Positions 1-6,626 of a stretch of 40,406 nucleotides of DNA are shown piece by piece. Below the pieces are notes generated by a model. That model was not told the DNA's origin and made no database searches. It worked only from the letters and a program-made list of their open reading frames with translations. A program made the translations under genes and the position numbers. Source of the DNA: Mycobacteriales bacterium (GTDB lineage: Bacteria > Actinomycetota > Actinomycetes > Mycobacteriales > SCTD01); assembly GCA_030447385.1 (NCBI GenBank), contig JAUJOY010000001.1:426059-466464 (forward strand). The letters run 5' to 3'. Every line of letters starts with the position of its first letter. Within the stretch, counting starts at the first letter, position 1.

Positions 1-72
1 GGCGTGAGGGGGCGGGGCGTGAGGGGGCGGGGCGAGGGCGTGAGGGGGCGGGGGCGGGGCGTGAGGGGGCGG
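1..72. repeat. G-rich 15-bp tandem/interspersed repeat
   Basis: Four exact copies of GGCGTGAGGGGGCGG lie at 1-15, 16-30, 37-51 and 58-72, separated by short G-rich fillers. The array starts at the window edge, so more copies may lie outside. It follows the stop codon of the small minus-strand gene at 77-220. The runs of G on the plus strand could fold as G-quadruplexes (inference). No gene is seen in it. Confidence 0.85.
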
Positions 73-76
73 GACG

Positions 77-220
77 TTACAGCGCGAGCTCGAGCGCGCG
101 CGCCGCCACCTGGAAGATCAGCACCGTCAGCGGCCCGGCGAGCAGCAGGCAGAGCAGGATCGCGAGCGCCCGCATCCGCCAGTTGGGCCCGCCCCGGGAG
201 TCGCGCATCTCCGAGAGCAT
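77..220 (-). CDS. Putative 47-residue single-span membrane protein
   Basis: An open frame starts at ATG (220-218) and ends at TAA (79-77). The product has a charged N-terminus (MLSEMRDSRGGPNWRMR), then a clear hydrophobic span at about residues 18-40 (ALAILLCLLLAGPLTVLIF), and a short tail. It lies 46 nt downstream of the DUF2752 gene on the same strand, so the two may be co-transcribed. The frame stays open upstream of the ATG into the DUF2752 tail, but I see no ATG or GTG there. No family is recognised. The composition looks like a genuine small membrane protein, but the call rests on this and on position only. Confidence 0.45.
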   Translation of the reverse strand: MLSEMRDSRGGPNWRMRALAILLCLLLAGPLTVLIFQVAARALELAL

Positions 221-266
221 GCAGACACGGTGACACAGCGGGTTGCGGTGCGCGGCCTGACGCGGC

Positions 267-701
267 TCACAGCGGGGAGACCAGGTTGCGGGCGCACCCC
301 CACGTGAGCGCGGCCGCCAGCAGCACGCGGGTCTGGCCGGTGCTCAGCCCGCGGGGGCTCCCGTGCACCCTCGCCTGCCGCTCCCGCCACAGCAGCGCAG
401 CGAGGACGAGCGGGACGGCGAGGAGGAGGAAGGCGTTGACCGACCAGGCCGCCGCCACATCCCCGTGGAGCAGTGCGTAGGTCAGCCGGGTGCCGCCGCA
501 GAAGGGGCAGGACAGCCCCGTGAGCGCCTTCAGCGGGCACGGGAGCAGCAGCGCGGACCCCGCGTACGGGGAGGAGCCGTACAGGTAGGTCAACCCGCCG
601 GCTGCCAGCGCCACGGGCAGTGCCACCGCTGCCCGTCGCCGCGGTCGACCGGCGGCGGGCCGCGCGGACGTCGCCGAGCCGCTGCCCGCGTGGAGATCCA
701 T
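267..701 (-). CDS. DUF2752 family membrane protein
   Basis: A 144-residue protein with the DUF2752 signature: a hydrophobic helix, then PCPLKALTGLSCPFCGGTR (about residues 54-72), where the CPxCGxTR block is the family hallmark, then further helices (AFLLLAVPLVLAALLW). The function of DUF2752 is not established; the paired cysteines suggest a metal or redox role in the membrane, which is inference. The first 25-30 residues are Arg/Ala-rich and may be an over-extended start. It is transcribed away from dnaK, with about 170 bp of shared upstream DNA holding the dnaK control region. Confidence 0.8.
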   Translation of the reverse strand: MDLHAGSGSATSARPAAGRPRRRAAVALPVALAAGGLTYLYGSSPYAGSALLLPCPLKALTGLSCPFCGGTRLTYALLHGDVAAAWSVNAFLLLAVPLVLAALLWRERQARVHGSPRGLSTGQTRVLLAAALTWGCARNLVSPL

Positions 702-785
702 GAGGCGCCCGAGCGTACGGCCGGGTCCGCGGGCAGTGGAAGCATTCCGACCGGCTGGCCGTGGCGGGTCAGCAAACCTGAGCCG

Positions 786-811
786 GGAACACTCAAGCCA
801 GCTTGACGCTT
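786..811 (+). promoter_or_regulatory. Candidate dnaK promoter elements
   Basis: Two overlapping possibilities are visible. A GGAAC at 786-790 is followed after 18 nt by CTT (809-811), one base off the SigR/SigH-type pattern GGAAT-N18-GTT. A TTGACG at 803-808 resembles a housekeeping -35, but no convincing -10 lies 17-18 nt downstream. Both sit just upstream of the HAIR operator. No transcription start can be fixed from sequence alone. Confidence 0.35.
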
Positions 812-828
812 GAGGAAGTAGCGGTCAC

Positions 829-849
829 CCTGAGTGCCAGGCACTCAAC
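829..849 (+). promoter_or_regulatory. HspR operator (HAIR) of the dnaK operon
   Basis: CCTGAGT-N7-ACTCAAC matches the HspR-associated inverted repeat CTTGAGT-N7-ACTCAAG in 12 of 14 positions with the exact 7-nt spacer. It ends 25 bp before the dnaK ATG. Since hspR is the last gene of this operon, this gives the negative feedback loop known from Streptomyces. A reversed pair ACTCAAG (791-797) and CTTGAG (809-814) lies just upstream and may be a weaker or degenerate site. Confidence 0.85.
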
Positions 850-873
850 CCGTACGACGAAAGGTTCTCTCCC

Positions 874-2706
874 ATGGCACGAGCAGTCGGCATCGACCTC
901 GGCACCACCAACTCCTGCGTCGCGGTCCTCGAGGGCGGGGAGCCGTCGGTGATCGCGAACGCTGAGGGCTCCCGCACCACCCCGTCCATCGTCGCGTTCG
1001 CCAAGAACGGCGAGGTGCTCGTCGGGGAGGTCGCCAAGCGGCAGGCCGTCACCAACGTCGAGCGCACCATCCGGTCGGTCAAGCGCCACATGGGCACCGA
1101 CTGGGGCGCGAGCATCGACGGCAAGGAGTTCACCGCGCAGCAGATCAGCGCGTTCATCCTGCAAAAGCTCAAGAGGGACGCCGAGAGCTACCTCGGCGAG
1201 ACGGTCACGGACGCGGTGATCACCGTGCCGGCCTACTTCTCCGACCACGAGCGGCAGGCGACCAAGGAGGCCGGCGAGATCGCGGGCCTGAACGTCCTGC
1301 GCATCGTCAACGAGCCCACGGCCGCGGCTCTCGCGTACGGCCTGGACAAGGGCGAGAAGGAGCAGACGATCCTCGTCTTCGACCTCGGTGGCGGCACGTT
1401 CGACGTGTCCCTGCTCGAGATCGGCGACGGCGTCATCGAGGTCAAGGCGACCTCCGGCGACAACAAGCTCGGTGGTGACGACTGGGACGAGCGGGTCGTC
1501 CAGCACCTGGTCAAGCAGTTCCAGCTGTCGCACAACGGCATCGACCTGTCCGGCGACAAGATGGCGATGCAGCGCCTGCGCGAGGCAGCCGAGAAGGCCA
1601 AGATCGAGCTGTCCGCGTCGCAGTCCACCGGCATCAACCTGCCCTACATCACCGCGAGCCCCGAGGGGCCGCTGCACCTCGACGTCACGCTGACGCGGGC
1701 GGAGTTCCAGCGCATGACCCAGGACCTGCTCGACCGGTGCAGGAGCCCGTTCCAGCAGGCGATCAAGGACGCGGGCGTCGCGCTGTCGGAGATCGACCAC
1801 GTCGTGCTCGTCGGCGGCTCCACCCGCATGCCCGCGGTGTCCGAGCTGGTCCGCGAGCTGACCGGCAAGGAGCCCAACAAGGGCGTCAACCCCGACGAGG
1901 TCGTCGCCGTCGGCGCCGCGCTGCAGGCCGGCGTGCTCAAGGGCGAGGTCAAGGACGTCCTGCTGCTCGACGTGACCCCGCTCTCGCTCGGCATCGAGAC
2001 CAAGGGCGGGATCATGACCAAGCTCATCGAGCGCAACACCACGATCCCGACCAAGCGCTCCGAGGTCTTCACCACGGCGGACGACAACCAGCCGTCGGTG
2101 CAGATCCAGGTCTTCCAGGGCGAGCGGGAGATGGCGCAGTACAACAAGAAGCTCGGCATGTTCGAGCTGACCGGGCTGCCGCCGGCGCCGCGCGGCGTGC
2201 CGCAGATCGAGGTCGCGTTCGACATCGACGCCAACGGCATCGTGCACGTCTCGGCCAAGGACCTCGGCACCGGCAAGGAGCAGCGGATGACCATCTCCGG
2301 CGGCTCGGCGCTGCCCAAGGACGAGGTCGAGCGGATGATGCGCGAGGCCGAGGAGTACGCCGAGGAGGACCGCAAGCGGCGTGACGAGGCCGAGACCCGC
2401 AACTCCTCGGAGTCGCTGGTCTTCCAGACCGAGAAGTTCCTCGGTGAGAACGGCGACAAGCTGCCGGCCGAGGGCAAAGCCGACGTCGAGTCGGCGCTGA
2501 CCGACCTGAAGTCGGCGCTGGGCGGCAGCGACATCGCGGCGATCAAGACCGCGGCCGAGGCCGTCGCCAGCAAGAGCCAGGCCCTCGGCGGCGCGCTCTA
2601 CGCCCAGCAGGCGGCCGACGGCGGCGCGGGAGCGGCGGGGACGCCTGGCGCCGCTGACGAGGACGGCGTCGTGGACGCCGAGGTCGTCGAGGACGAGGCC
2701 AAGTGA
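874..2706 (+). CDS. dnaK: Molecular chaperone DnaK (Hsp70)
   Basis: A 610-residue cytosolic Hsp70 of normal actinobacterial length. It binds and releases unfolded peptides in an ATP-driven cycle with DnaJ and GrpE, and hands substrates to ClpB. The nucleotide-binding domain shows GIDLGTTNS (6-14), the phosphate loop DLGGGTFD (about 170-177) and [10 protein letters not shown] (about 311-320). The interdomain linker [13 protein letters not shown] follows at about 362. The tail is acidic and Ala/Gly-rich, ending EVVEDEAK. A purine-rich AAAGG lies before the ATG, and the HAIR operator lies 25 bp upstream. It is the first gene of dnaK-grpE-dnaJ-hspR, and its stop overlaps the grpE start (GTGA). 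Confidence 0.99.
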   Translation: MARAVGIDLGTTNSCVAVLEGGEPSVIANAEGSRTTPSIVAFAKNGEVLVGEVAKRQAVTNVERTIRSVKRHMGTDWGASIDGKEFTAQQISAFILQKLKRDAESYLGETVTDAVITVPAYFSDHERQATKEAGEIAGLNVLRIVNEPTAAALAYGLDKGEKEQTILVFDLGGGTFDVSLLEIGDGVIEVKATSGDNKLGGDDWDERVVQHLVKQFQLSHNGIDLSGDKMAMQRLREAAEKAKIELSASQSTGINLPYITASPEGPLHLDVTLTRAEFQRMTQDLLDRCRSPFQQAIKDAGVALSEIDHVVLVGGSTRMPAVSELVRELTGKEPNKGVNPDEVVAVGAALQAGVLKGEVKDVLLLDVTPLSLGIETKGGIMTKLIERNTTIPTKRSEVFTTADDNQPSVQIQVFQGEREMAQYNKKLGMFELTGLPPAPRGVPQIEVAFDIDANGIVHVSAKDLGTGKEQRMTISGGSALPKDEVERMMREAEEYAEEDRKRRDEAETRNSSESLVFQTEKFLGENGDKLPAEGKADVESALTDLKSALGGSDIAAIKTAAEAVASKSQALGGALYAQQAADGGAGAAGTPGAADEDGVVDAEVVEDEAK

Positions 2707-3320
2707 CCCCGGCGGACTCCGAGCCGATCGCCGACGACCCCGACCGGGTGGTCGTGCGCGACCGGCGGCGGCTCGACCCGGAGACCGGAGCCGTCCGGGA
2801 GGCCGCGACCGGCAACGGCGCCTCGCCGGCGTCGTCCCCGGACCTAGGGTCGGCCGACGCGGGCCAGGAGACCGTCGATCCGGTGGCCGAGCTCACGGCC
2901 GACCTGCAGCGGGTGACGGCGGAGTACGCCAACTACCGCAAGCGGGTCGACCGCGACCGGCTCGCTGTGGTCGAGATGGCGACCGTCGGGCTCCTGACCG
3001 GCCTGCTCCCGGTGCTCGACGACATCCACCGGGCCCGGGAGCACGGTGACGTCCAGGGCGCCTTCAAAGGCGTCGCGGATGCGCTGGAGGCGTTCATGTC
3101 CAAGCTCGGGCTGGACGAGTTCGGGTCGGCCGGGGAGCCGTTCGACCCCTCGATCCATGAGGCCCTGATGCAGGCCGAGCCCGACCCGCAGGTCAGGGTG
3201 CCCACCGTCGCCGCGGTGCTCCAGCCGGGCTACCGGCTCCGCGGCGGCGGTCGGGTCCTGCGTCCCGCGCGGGTCTCGGTGGCTCAGCCGGCGGGCGACG
3301 CAGAGCCGGCCCAGCAGTAG
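2703..3320 (+). CDS. grpE: Nucleotide exchange factor GrpE
   Basis: A 205-residue protein starting at a GTG that shares GTGA with the dnaK stop, so translation is probably coupled. GrpE releases ADP from DnaK. The first 60 or so residues are disordered and acidic; a long helix follows ([20 protein letters not shown], from about 60), which forms the dimer stalk. The C-terminal beta head carries FDPSIHEAL and the family ending PGYR...RVLRPARV. The stretch between GYR and RVLRP reads LRGGG, slightly longer than the usual LGD; it is in frame and probably harmless. Seventeen bases with a strong GGAGAGGAGGG ribosome site separate it from dnaJ. Confidence 0.97.
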   Translation: MTPADSEPIADDPDRVVVRDRRRLDPETGAVREAATGNGASPASSPDLGSADAGQETVDPVAELTADLQRVTAEYANYRKRVDRDRLAVVEMATVGLLTGLLPVLDDIHRAREHGDVQGAFKGVADALEAFMSKLGLDEFGSAGEPFDPSIHEALMQAEPDPQVRVPTVAAVLQPGYRLRGGGRVLRPARVSVAQPAGDAEPAQQ

Positions 3321-3336
3321 GAGAGGAGGGAACGCC

Positions 3337-4467
3337 GTGGGTGCTCGTGATGTCGAGAAGGACTACTACGCGGCGCTCGGCGTTCCCAAGGACGCCTCCG
3401 CGGGGGACATCAAGAAGGCCTACCGCAAGCTCGCCCGTGAGCTCCACCCCGACACCAATTCCGGAGGGGAGTCCCGCTTCAAGGAGGTCTCCGAGGCCTA
3501 CGACGTGCTGTCGGACCCCGAGAAGCGCAAGGAGTACGACGAGACCCGGGCGCTGTTCGGCGCGGGTGGCGGTCGGCGCGCGGGCAGCTACGCCGGCGGC
3601 GGCGTGCCCGGGTTCGACCTGGGCGACCTGTTCGGGCGGGCCGGAGCCGCCGGTCAGGCGGGCGGCTTCGGTGACGTCCTCGGCGGGCTGTTCGGCGGCG
3701 CCCGGGGCGGGAGCGGTCGTGGGCCGCGACGCGGGTCCGACGTCGAGGCGGACGTGACCTTGTCCTTCCTCGATGCGCTGCGCGGGGTGACGCTGCCGTT
3801 GCAGCTGACGACGACCGGCCCGTGCGGCGTCTGCGGCGGGTCCGGTGCCGCGCCGGGCACCGCGCCTGCGGTGTGCGCGACCTGCTCCGGCGCCGGGGTC
3901 ACGTCCCGCAGCCAGGGCGGCTTCGCCTTCAGCGAGCCCTGCAAGAGCTGCCGCGGGACCGGCCGGCTCATCGAGTCCCCGTGCCCCGGCTGCCGCGGGG
4001 AGGGTCGGGCCGCCGCGACCCGGACGCTGAACGTGCGCATCCCGGCCGGCGTCTCCGACGGCCAGAAGGTCCGCCTCGCCCACCGCGGCGAGCCGGGCGA
4101 ACGCGGTGGACCGGCCGGCGACCTCCTCGTCAACGTGCACGTCTCGCCCCACCCGTACTTCGGTCGGCGGGACAACCACCTCACCGTGACGGTGCCGGTC
4201 ACGTTCGCGGAGGCGGCGCTCGGCGGGCAGATCAGCGTCCCGACGCTGGACGGGCCGGTGACGCTGAAGATCCCGCCCGGCACGACCAACGGGCGCACCT
4301 TCCGGGTGCGTGGCCGGGGGGTGCCTGGCAAGGGCGCCACCGGCGACCTCCTCGCCACGGTCGAGGTGGCCGTGCCGCAGAAGCTCTCGAACGAGGCGAG
4401 GAAGGCGCTGGAGGCGTTCGCCGCTGCGGCTCCGGAGGATCCCCGTGCCCACCTGGCGTCGCCGTGA
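3337..4467 (+). CDS. dnaJ: Co-chaperone DnaJ (Hsp40, type I)
   Basis: A 376-residue class A J-protein that delivers substrates to DnaK and stimulates its ATPase. The J-domain spans about residues 8-72, with the HPD triad at 37-39. A Gly/Phe-rich region follows (about 78-125). Four zinc-finger repeats CxxCxGxG begin near residues 163 (CGVCGGSG), 181 (CATCSGAG), 202 (CKSCRGTG) and 216 (CPGCRGEG); then come the substrate-binding beta domains. The start is GTG at 3337, placed behind GGAGAGGAGGG (3321-3331). The stop TGA overlaps the hspR ATG by one base. All catalytic and zinc residues are present. Confidence 0.98.
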   Translation: MGARDVEKDYYAALGVPKDASAGDIKKAYRKLARELHPDTNSGGESRFKEVSEAYDVLSDPEKRKEYDETRALFGAGGGRRAGSYAGGGVPGFDLGDLFGRAGAAGQAGGFGDVLGGLFGGARGGSGRGPRRGSDVEADVTLSFLDALRGVTLPLQLTTTGPCGVCGGSGAAPGTAPAVCATCSGAGVTSRSQGGFAFSEPCKSCRGTGRLIESPCPGCRGEGRAAATRTLNVRIPAGVSDGQKVRLAHRGEPGERGGPAGDLLVNVHVSPHPYFGRRDNHLTVTVPVTFAEAALGGQISVPTLDGPVTLKIPPGTTNGRTFRVRGRGVPGKGATGDLLATVEVAVPQKLSNEARKALEAFAAAAPEDPRAHLASP

Positions 4468-4865
4468 TGGACGAGGACGCCGAGGTGTTCGTCATCTCCG
4501 TCGCGGCTGAGCTGGCCGGGATGCACCCGCAGACGCTCCGGCAGTACGACCGGCTCGGCCTCGTCACGCCCGGCCGGGCAGGTGGCGGGGGCCGTCGCTA
4601 CTCCCCCAGGGACGTCGCGCTCCTGCGGGAGGTCCAGCGGCTGAGCCAGGAGGAGGGTGTCAGCCTGGCCGGGATCAAGCGGATCATCGACCTGGAGAAC
4701 CAGGTCCAGGCCTTGCGGGCACGGCTGGCCGAGCTGACCGACGAGCTCGGCCGGACGAAGGTGGCGCTTGCGGGTGCCCACGAGGCGGCGGTGGCCGGGA
4801 TGCGCCGCGATCTCGTCCCCGTTCGGGACGCCCAGCTGCTGGTCTGGAAGCCCTACCGCCGCTGA
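4467..4865 (+). CDS. hspR: Heat-shock repressor HspR (MerR family)
   Basis: A 132-residue MerR-type regulator. The winged helix-turn-helix occupies the N-terminus (VFVISVAAELAGMHPQTLRQ, then YDRLGLVTPGR and a Gly-rich turn, RRYSPRDVALLREVQRL). A coiled-coil dimerisation helix follows (about 70-105, LENQVQALRARLAELTDEL). In Streptomyces and Mycobacterium, HspR represses the dnaK operon and clpB at HAIR sites using DnaK as co-repressor. Here HAIRs stand before both dnaK (829-849) and clpB (6545-6565), so the same circuit is inferred. The ATG at 4467 overlaps the dnaJ stop (TGATG). Confidence 0.97.
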   Translation: MDEDAEVFVISVAAELAGMHPQTLRQYDRLGLVTPGRAGGGGRRYSPRDVALLREVQRLSQEEGVSLAGIKRIIDLENQVQALRARLAELTDELGRTKVALAGAHEAAVAGMRRDLVPVRDAQLLVWKPYRR

Positions 4866-4983
4866 GCGGTCCGGCGTCTGCCCGCGCCGTCCCCGCCGGC
4901 CGAGCGAGCGGCGCCGATCCCTCGCGCGGCTCGCAGAGCGGGCGTGCCGCGAGCGCCCGCTCGAGCGCCGAGCGGTCACGTCT

Positions 4984-5063
4984 GCACACATCGTGATCCA
5001 CTTCGCGGGAGCGCGAAGGACCTGCACGCTCAGCTGCGACCGGCTGGGGATCACGATGTGTGC
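4984..5063. repeat. 80-nt palindromic dispersed element, copy 1
   Basis: Perfect 16-bp inverted ends, GCACACATCGTGATCC (4984-4999) and GGATCACGATGTGTGC (5048-5063), enclose a 48-nt centre. The centre carries its own hairpin: CTTCGCG (5001-5007) and CGCGAAG (5012-5018) with a GGAG loop. A second element with the same ends, in opposite orientation, lies at 33372-33450. The shared end with its flank, GCACACATCGTGATCCACTTC, is the same in both. It lies between co-oriented genes; function unknown. Confidence 0.85.
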
Positions 5064-5165
5064 GGCTGTGCCCGCTCCGGGCGCGGCCCCCTGCCCCGGC
5101 CCCGGGCTCGGCCCCCGGCCCCCTGCCTCCGGCGGCACGCGGGGGGGGCGCGGGGCCTGCACCGC

Positions 5166-5171
5166 TAGCGT
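5166..5171 (+). promoter_or_regulatory. purU -10 hexamer (leaderless)
   Basis: TAGCGT lies exactly 6 nt before the purU GTG, with no Shine-Dalgarno sequence between. This is the spacing of leaderless actinobacterial promoters and supports the chosen start. Confidence 0.55.
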
Positions 5172-5177
5172 GACCCC

Positions 5178-6029
5178 GTGAACGGCGAGCACCTGCTGAC
5201 CTTGTCGTGTCCGGACCGGCGCGGCATCGTGCACGCGGTCTCGACGTTCCTGGTCGTGACCGGCTGCAACATCCTCGACAGCCAGCAGTACCGCGATCCC
5301 GACAGCGACCGGTTCTTCATGCGGGTCCACGTCGCCGCCGACGCCGCTGTGACCGCAGCCTCGCTGCGGTCGGCCTTCGAGGCCACCGCCACGTCGTTCG
5401 CGATGCAGTGGCAGCTCGATGTCGCCGACCGCCCGGTCCGGACCGTCGTGCTGGTCTCGAAGCAGGACCACTGCCTGCAGGACCTGCTCTTCCGGCACCG
5501 CACCGGGGCGCTGCCCATCGACCTGCGCGCCGTCGTCAGCAACCACGCCGACACCCGCTCGCTCGTGGAGTGGCACGGCATCGCCTTCCACCACGTCCCG
5601 GTCACCGCCGGCACCAAGGTCGAGGCGGAGGCGAGGCTGCTGGCGCTCCTGGACGCCGAGCAGGTGGAGCTGGTCGTGCTGGCCCGCTACATGCAGGTCC
5701 TGTCGGCCGACCTGTGCGCGCGCCTGACCGGCAGCGCCATCAACATCCACCACTCGTTCCTGCCGAGCTTCAAGGGCGCGCGGCCCTACGCGCAGGCGCA
5801 CGACCGCGGCGTCAAGCTCATCGGGGCGAGCGCGCACTACGTGACCGCCGACCTCGACGAGGGCCCGATCATCGAGCAGGACGTCGCCCGCGCGGACCAC
5901 ACGCACACGGTCGAGGCTCTGGCCCGGGTGGGTCAGGACATCGAGGCCCGGGTGCTGGCCCGCGCGGTGCTCTGGCACGCCGAGCGCCGGGTGCTGCTCA
6001 ACGGCGCCAGGACCGTCGTCTTCCGGTAG
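5178..6029 (+). CDS. purU: Formyltetrahydrofolate deformylase PurU
   Basis: A 283-residue cytosolic enzyme that hydrolyses 10-formyl-THF to formate and THF, balancing the one-carbon pool and supplying formate for purine synthesis. The N-terminal ACT domain (about 4-85, LTLSCPDRRGIVHAVSTFL) is regulatory in the family. The C-terminal formyl-transferase fold shows SNHAD (about 120), ARYMQVLS, NIHHSFLPSFKGA (about 188-200) and HYVTADLDEGPIIEQ (about 220). The catalytic Asn, His and Asp are therefore present. The start is GTG 5178, 6 nt after a -10 hexamer. It stands alone, apart from the other pur genes at 25-36 kb. Confidence 0.97.
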   Translation: MNGEHLLTLSCPDRRGIVHAVSTFLVVTGCNILDSQQYRDPDSDRFFMRVHVAADAAVTAASLRSAFEATATSFAMQWQLDVADRPVRTVVLVSKQDHCLQDLLFRHRTGALPIDLRAVVSNHADTRSLVEWHGIAFHHVPVTAGTKVEAEARLLALLDAEQVELVVLARYMQVLSADLCARLTGSAINIHHSFLPSFKGARPYAQAHDRGVKLIGASAHYVTADLDEGPIIEQDVARADHTHTVEALARVGQDIEARVLARAVLWHAERRVLLNGARTVVFR

Positions 6030-6063
6030 CAGAGGAACGACGGACGGGCGCTGACTGACGCTC

Positions 6064-6399
6064 TCAGCCCCCGAAGCAGGCGCTGAAGTTGTCGAGTCCC
6101 TTGCCGTCGCAGTCCCTTGCACCTGGGACGACGTAGCCATTGACCTCGCCGGCGCTGTGGATGAACACGAAGCCGGATGAGCCGTCGGGGAAGACCACTT
6201 CGACGAAGGCCGGTTTGCCCCTGGTCCCGGACGGGGTGAAGGTGTCCGTGGCGACGTAGTAGGTGCCTACGGTCCCGCCAGACCCCGCCCGCTTCTGCGT
6301 GTTGAAGCACTCGTTCGCCAGTGCCGGAGCGGCACTAAGAGTCAAGATCACCCCGGTGGTGACACCGGTGTAGACGATTCTGGTCAGCATGCGCTTCAC
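6064..6399 (-). CDS. Small secreted three-cysteine protein, unknown function
   Basis: A 111-residue protein starting at GTG (6399) with an ATG three codons in. It has a clear Sec signal peptide (KRMLTRIVYTGVTTGVILTL, then SAAPALA) with likely cleavage before NECFNTQ. The mature part is about 82 residues, rich in Gly, Thr and aromatic residues, with three cysteines (ECF, RDCDG, SACFGG). I recognise no family. Base composition is less GC-rich than its neighbours, with codons such as ACT, AGT and CCT, which hints at recent acquisition (inference). It faces clpB across 227 bp. Confidence 0.65.
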   Translation of the reverse strand: MKRMLTRIVYTGVTTGVILTLSAAPALANECFNTQKRAGSGGTVGTYYVATDTFTPSGTRGKPAFVEVVFPDGSSGFVFIHSAGEVNGYVVPGARDCDGKGLDNFSACFGG

Positions 6400-6544
6400 G
6401 CGGGACCCCCCTGGTCACGGCCATCCCCCGATGGCACGCGGGAAGTCTCAGGTCAATCCCCCGGAGACGCAACAGATTTCGTGAAGATTGCTACGCCTGG
6501 TCACGCTCCGTGAGTGGCTGCGGCCCGGGGCACGGAGGCTTGGC

Positions 6545-6565
6545 CTTGAGCGGAACAGACTCAGG
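6545..6565 (+). promoter_or_regulatory. HspR operator (HAIR) of clpB
   Basis: CTTGAGC-N7-ACTCAGG fits the HAIR consensus CTTGAGT-N7-ACTCAAG at 12 of 14 positions with exact spacing. It overlaps the GGAAC of the ECF-type promoter (6552-6556), so HspR bound here should block the polymerase directly. It lies 62 bp before the clpB ATG. Confidence 0.85.
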
Positions 6566-6577
6566 TTCGGTGTGGTT
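6552..6577 (+). promoter_or_regulatory. ECF-type (SigR/SigH-like) clpB promoter
   Basis: GGAAC (6552-6556), 18 nt, GTT (6575-6577) matches the GGAAT-N18-GTT pattern of SigR/SigH oxidative and heat stress sigma factors. The right arm of the HAIR lies between the two boxes. In Mycobacterium tuberculosis clpB is known to be SigH-dependent, so the same logic is plausible here. Confidence 0.6.
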
Positions 6578-6626
6578 GAACCCGTCAAGCACCCGGCAAG
6601 CACCCGTCGAGGTCTGAGGAGGATGC

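Larger units (their letters stand above)
4866..5177. other. Intergenic region hspR-purU
   Basis: This 312-bp stretch holds no convincing gene. It contains the 80-nt palindromic repeat element at 4984-5063, then a C/G-rich stretch (5080-5160), and the purU -10 hexamer at 5166-5171. The element could end the dnaK operon transcript (inference). Confidence 0.7.

Noticed and set aside
793-2247. A 484-codon open frame on the strand opposite dnaK
   Set aside because: It mirrors the codon pattern of dnaK in very GC-rich DNA, has a low-complexity Arg/Leu/Asp/Val composition and no domain; dnaK on the plus strand is certain.
3220-3290. Frameshift near the end of grpE
   Set aside because: The stretch [16 protein letters not shown] is two residues longer than usual but stays in frame, and the family ending is intact.
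4984-5063. tRNA or other known structured RNA
   Set aside because: No cloverleaf or T-loop sequence is present; the structure is a long inverted repeat with an inner hairpin.
3654-6140. An 828-codon minus-strand frame across dnaJ, hspR and purU
   Set aside because: It runs through three certain plus-strand genes and shows no motif; long antisense frames are expected at this GC content.
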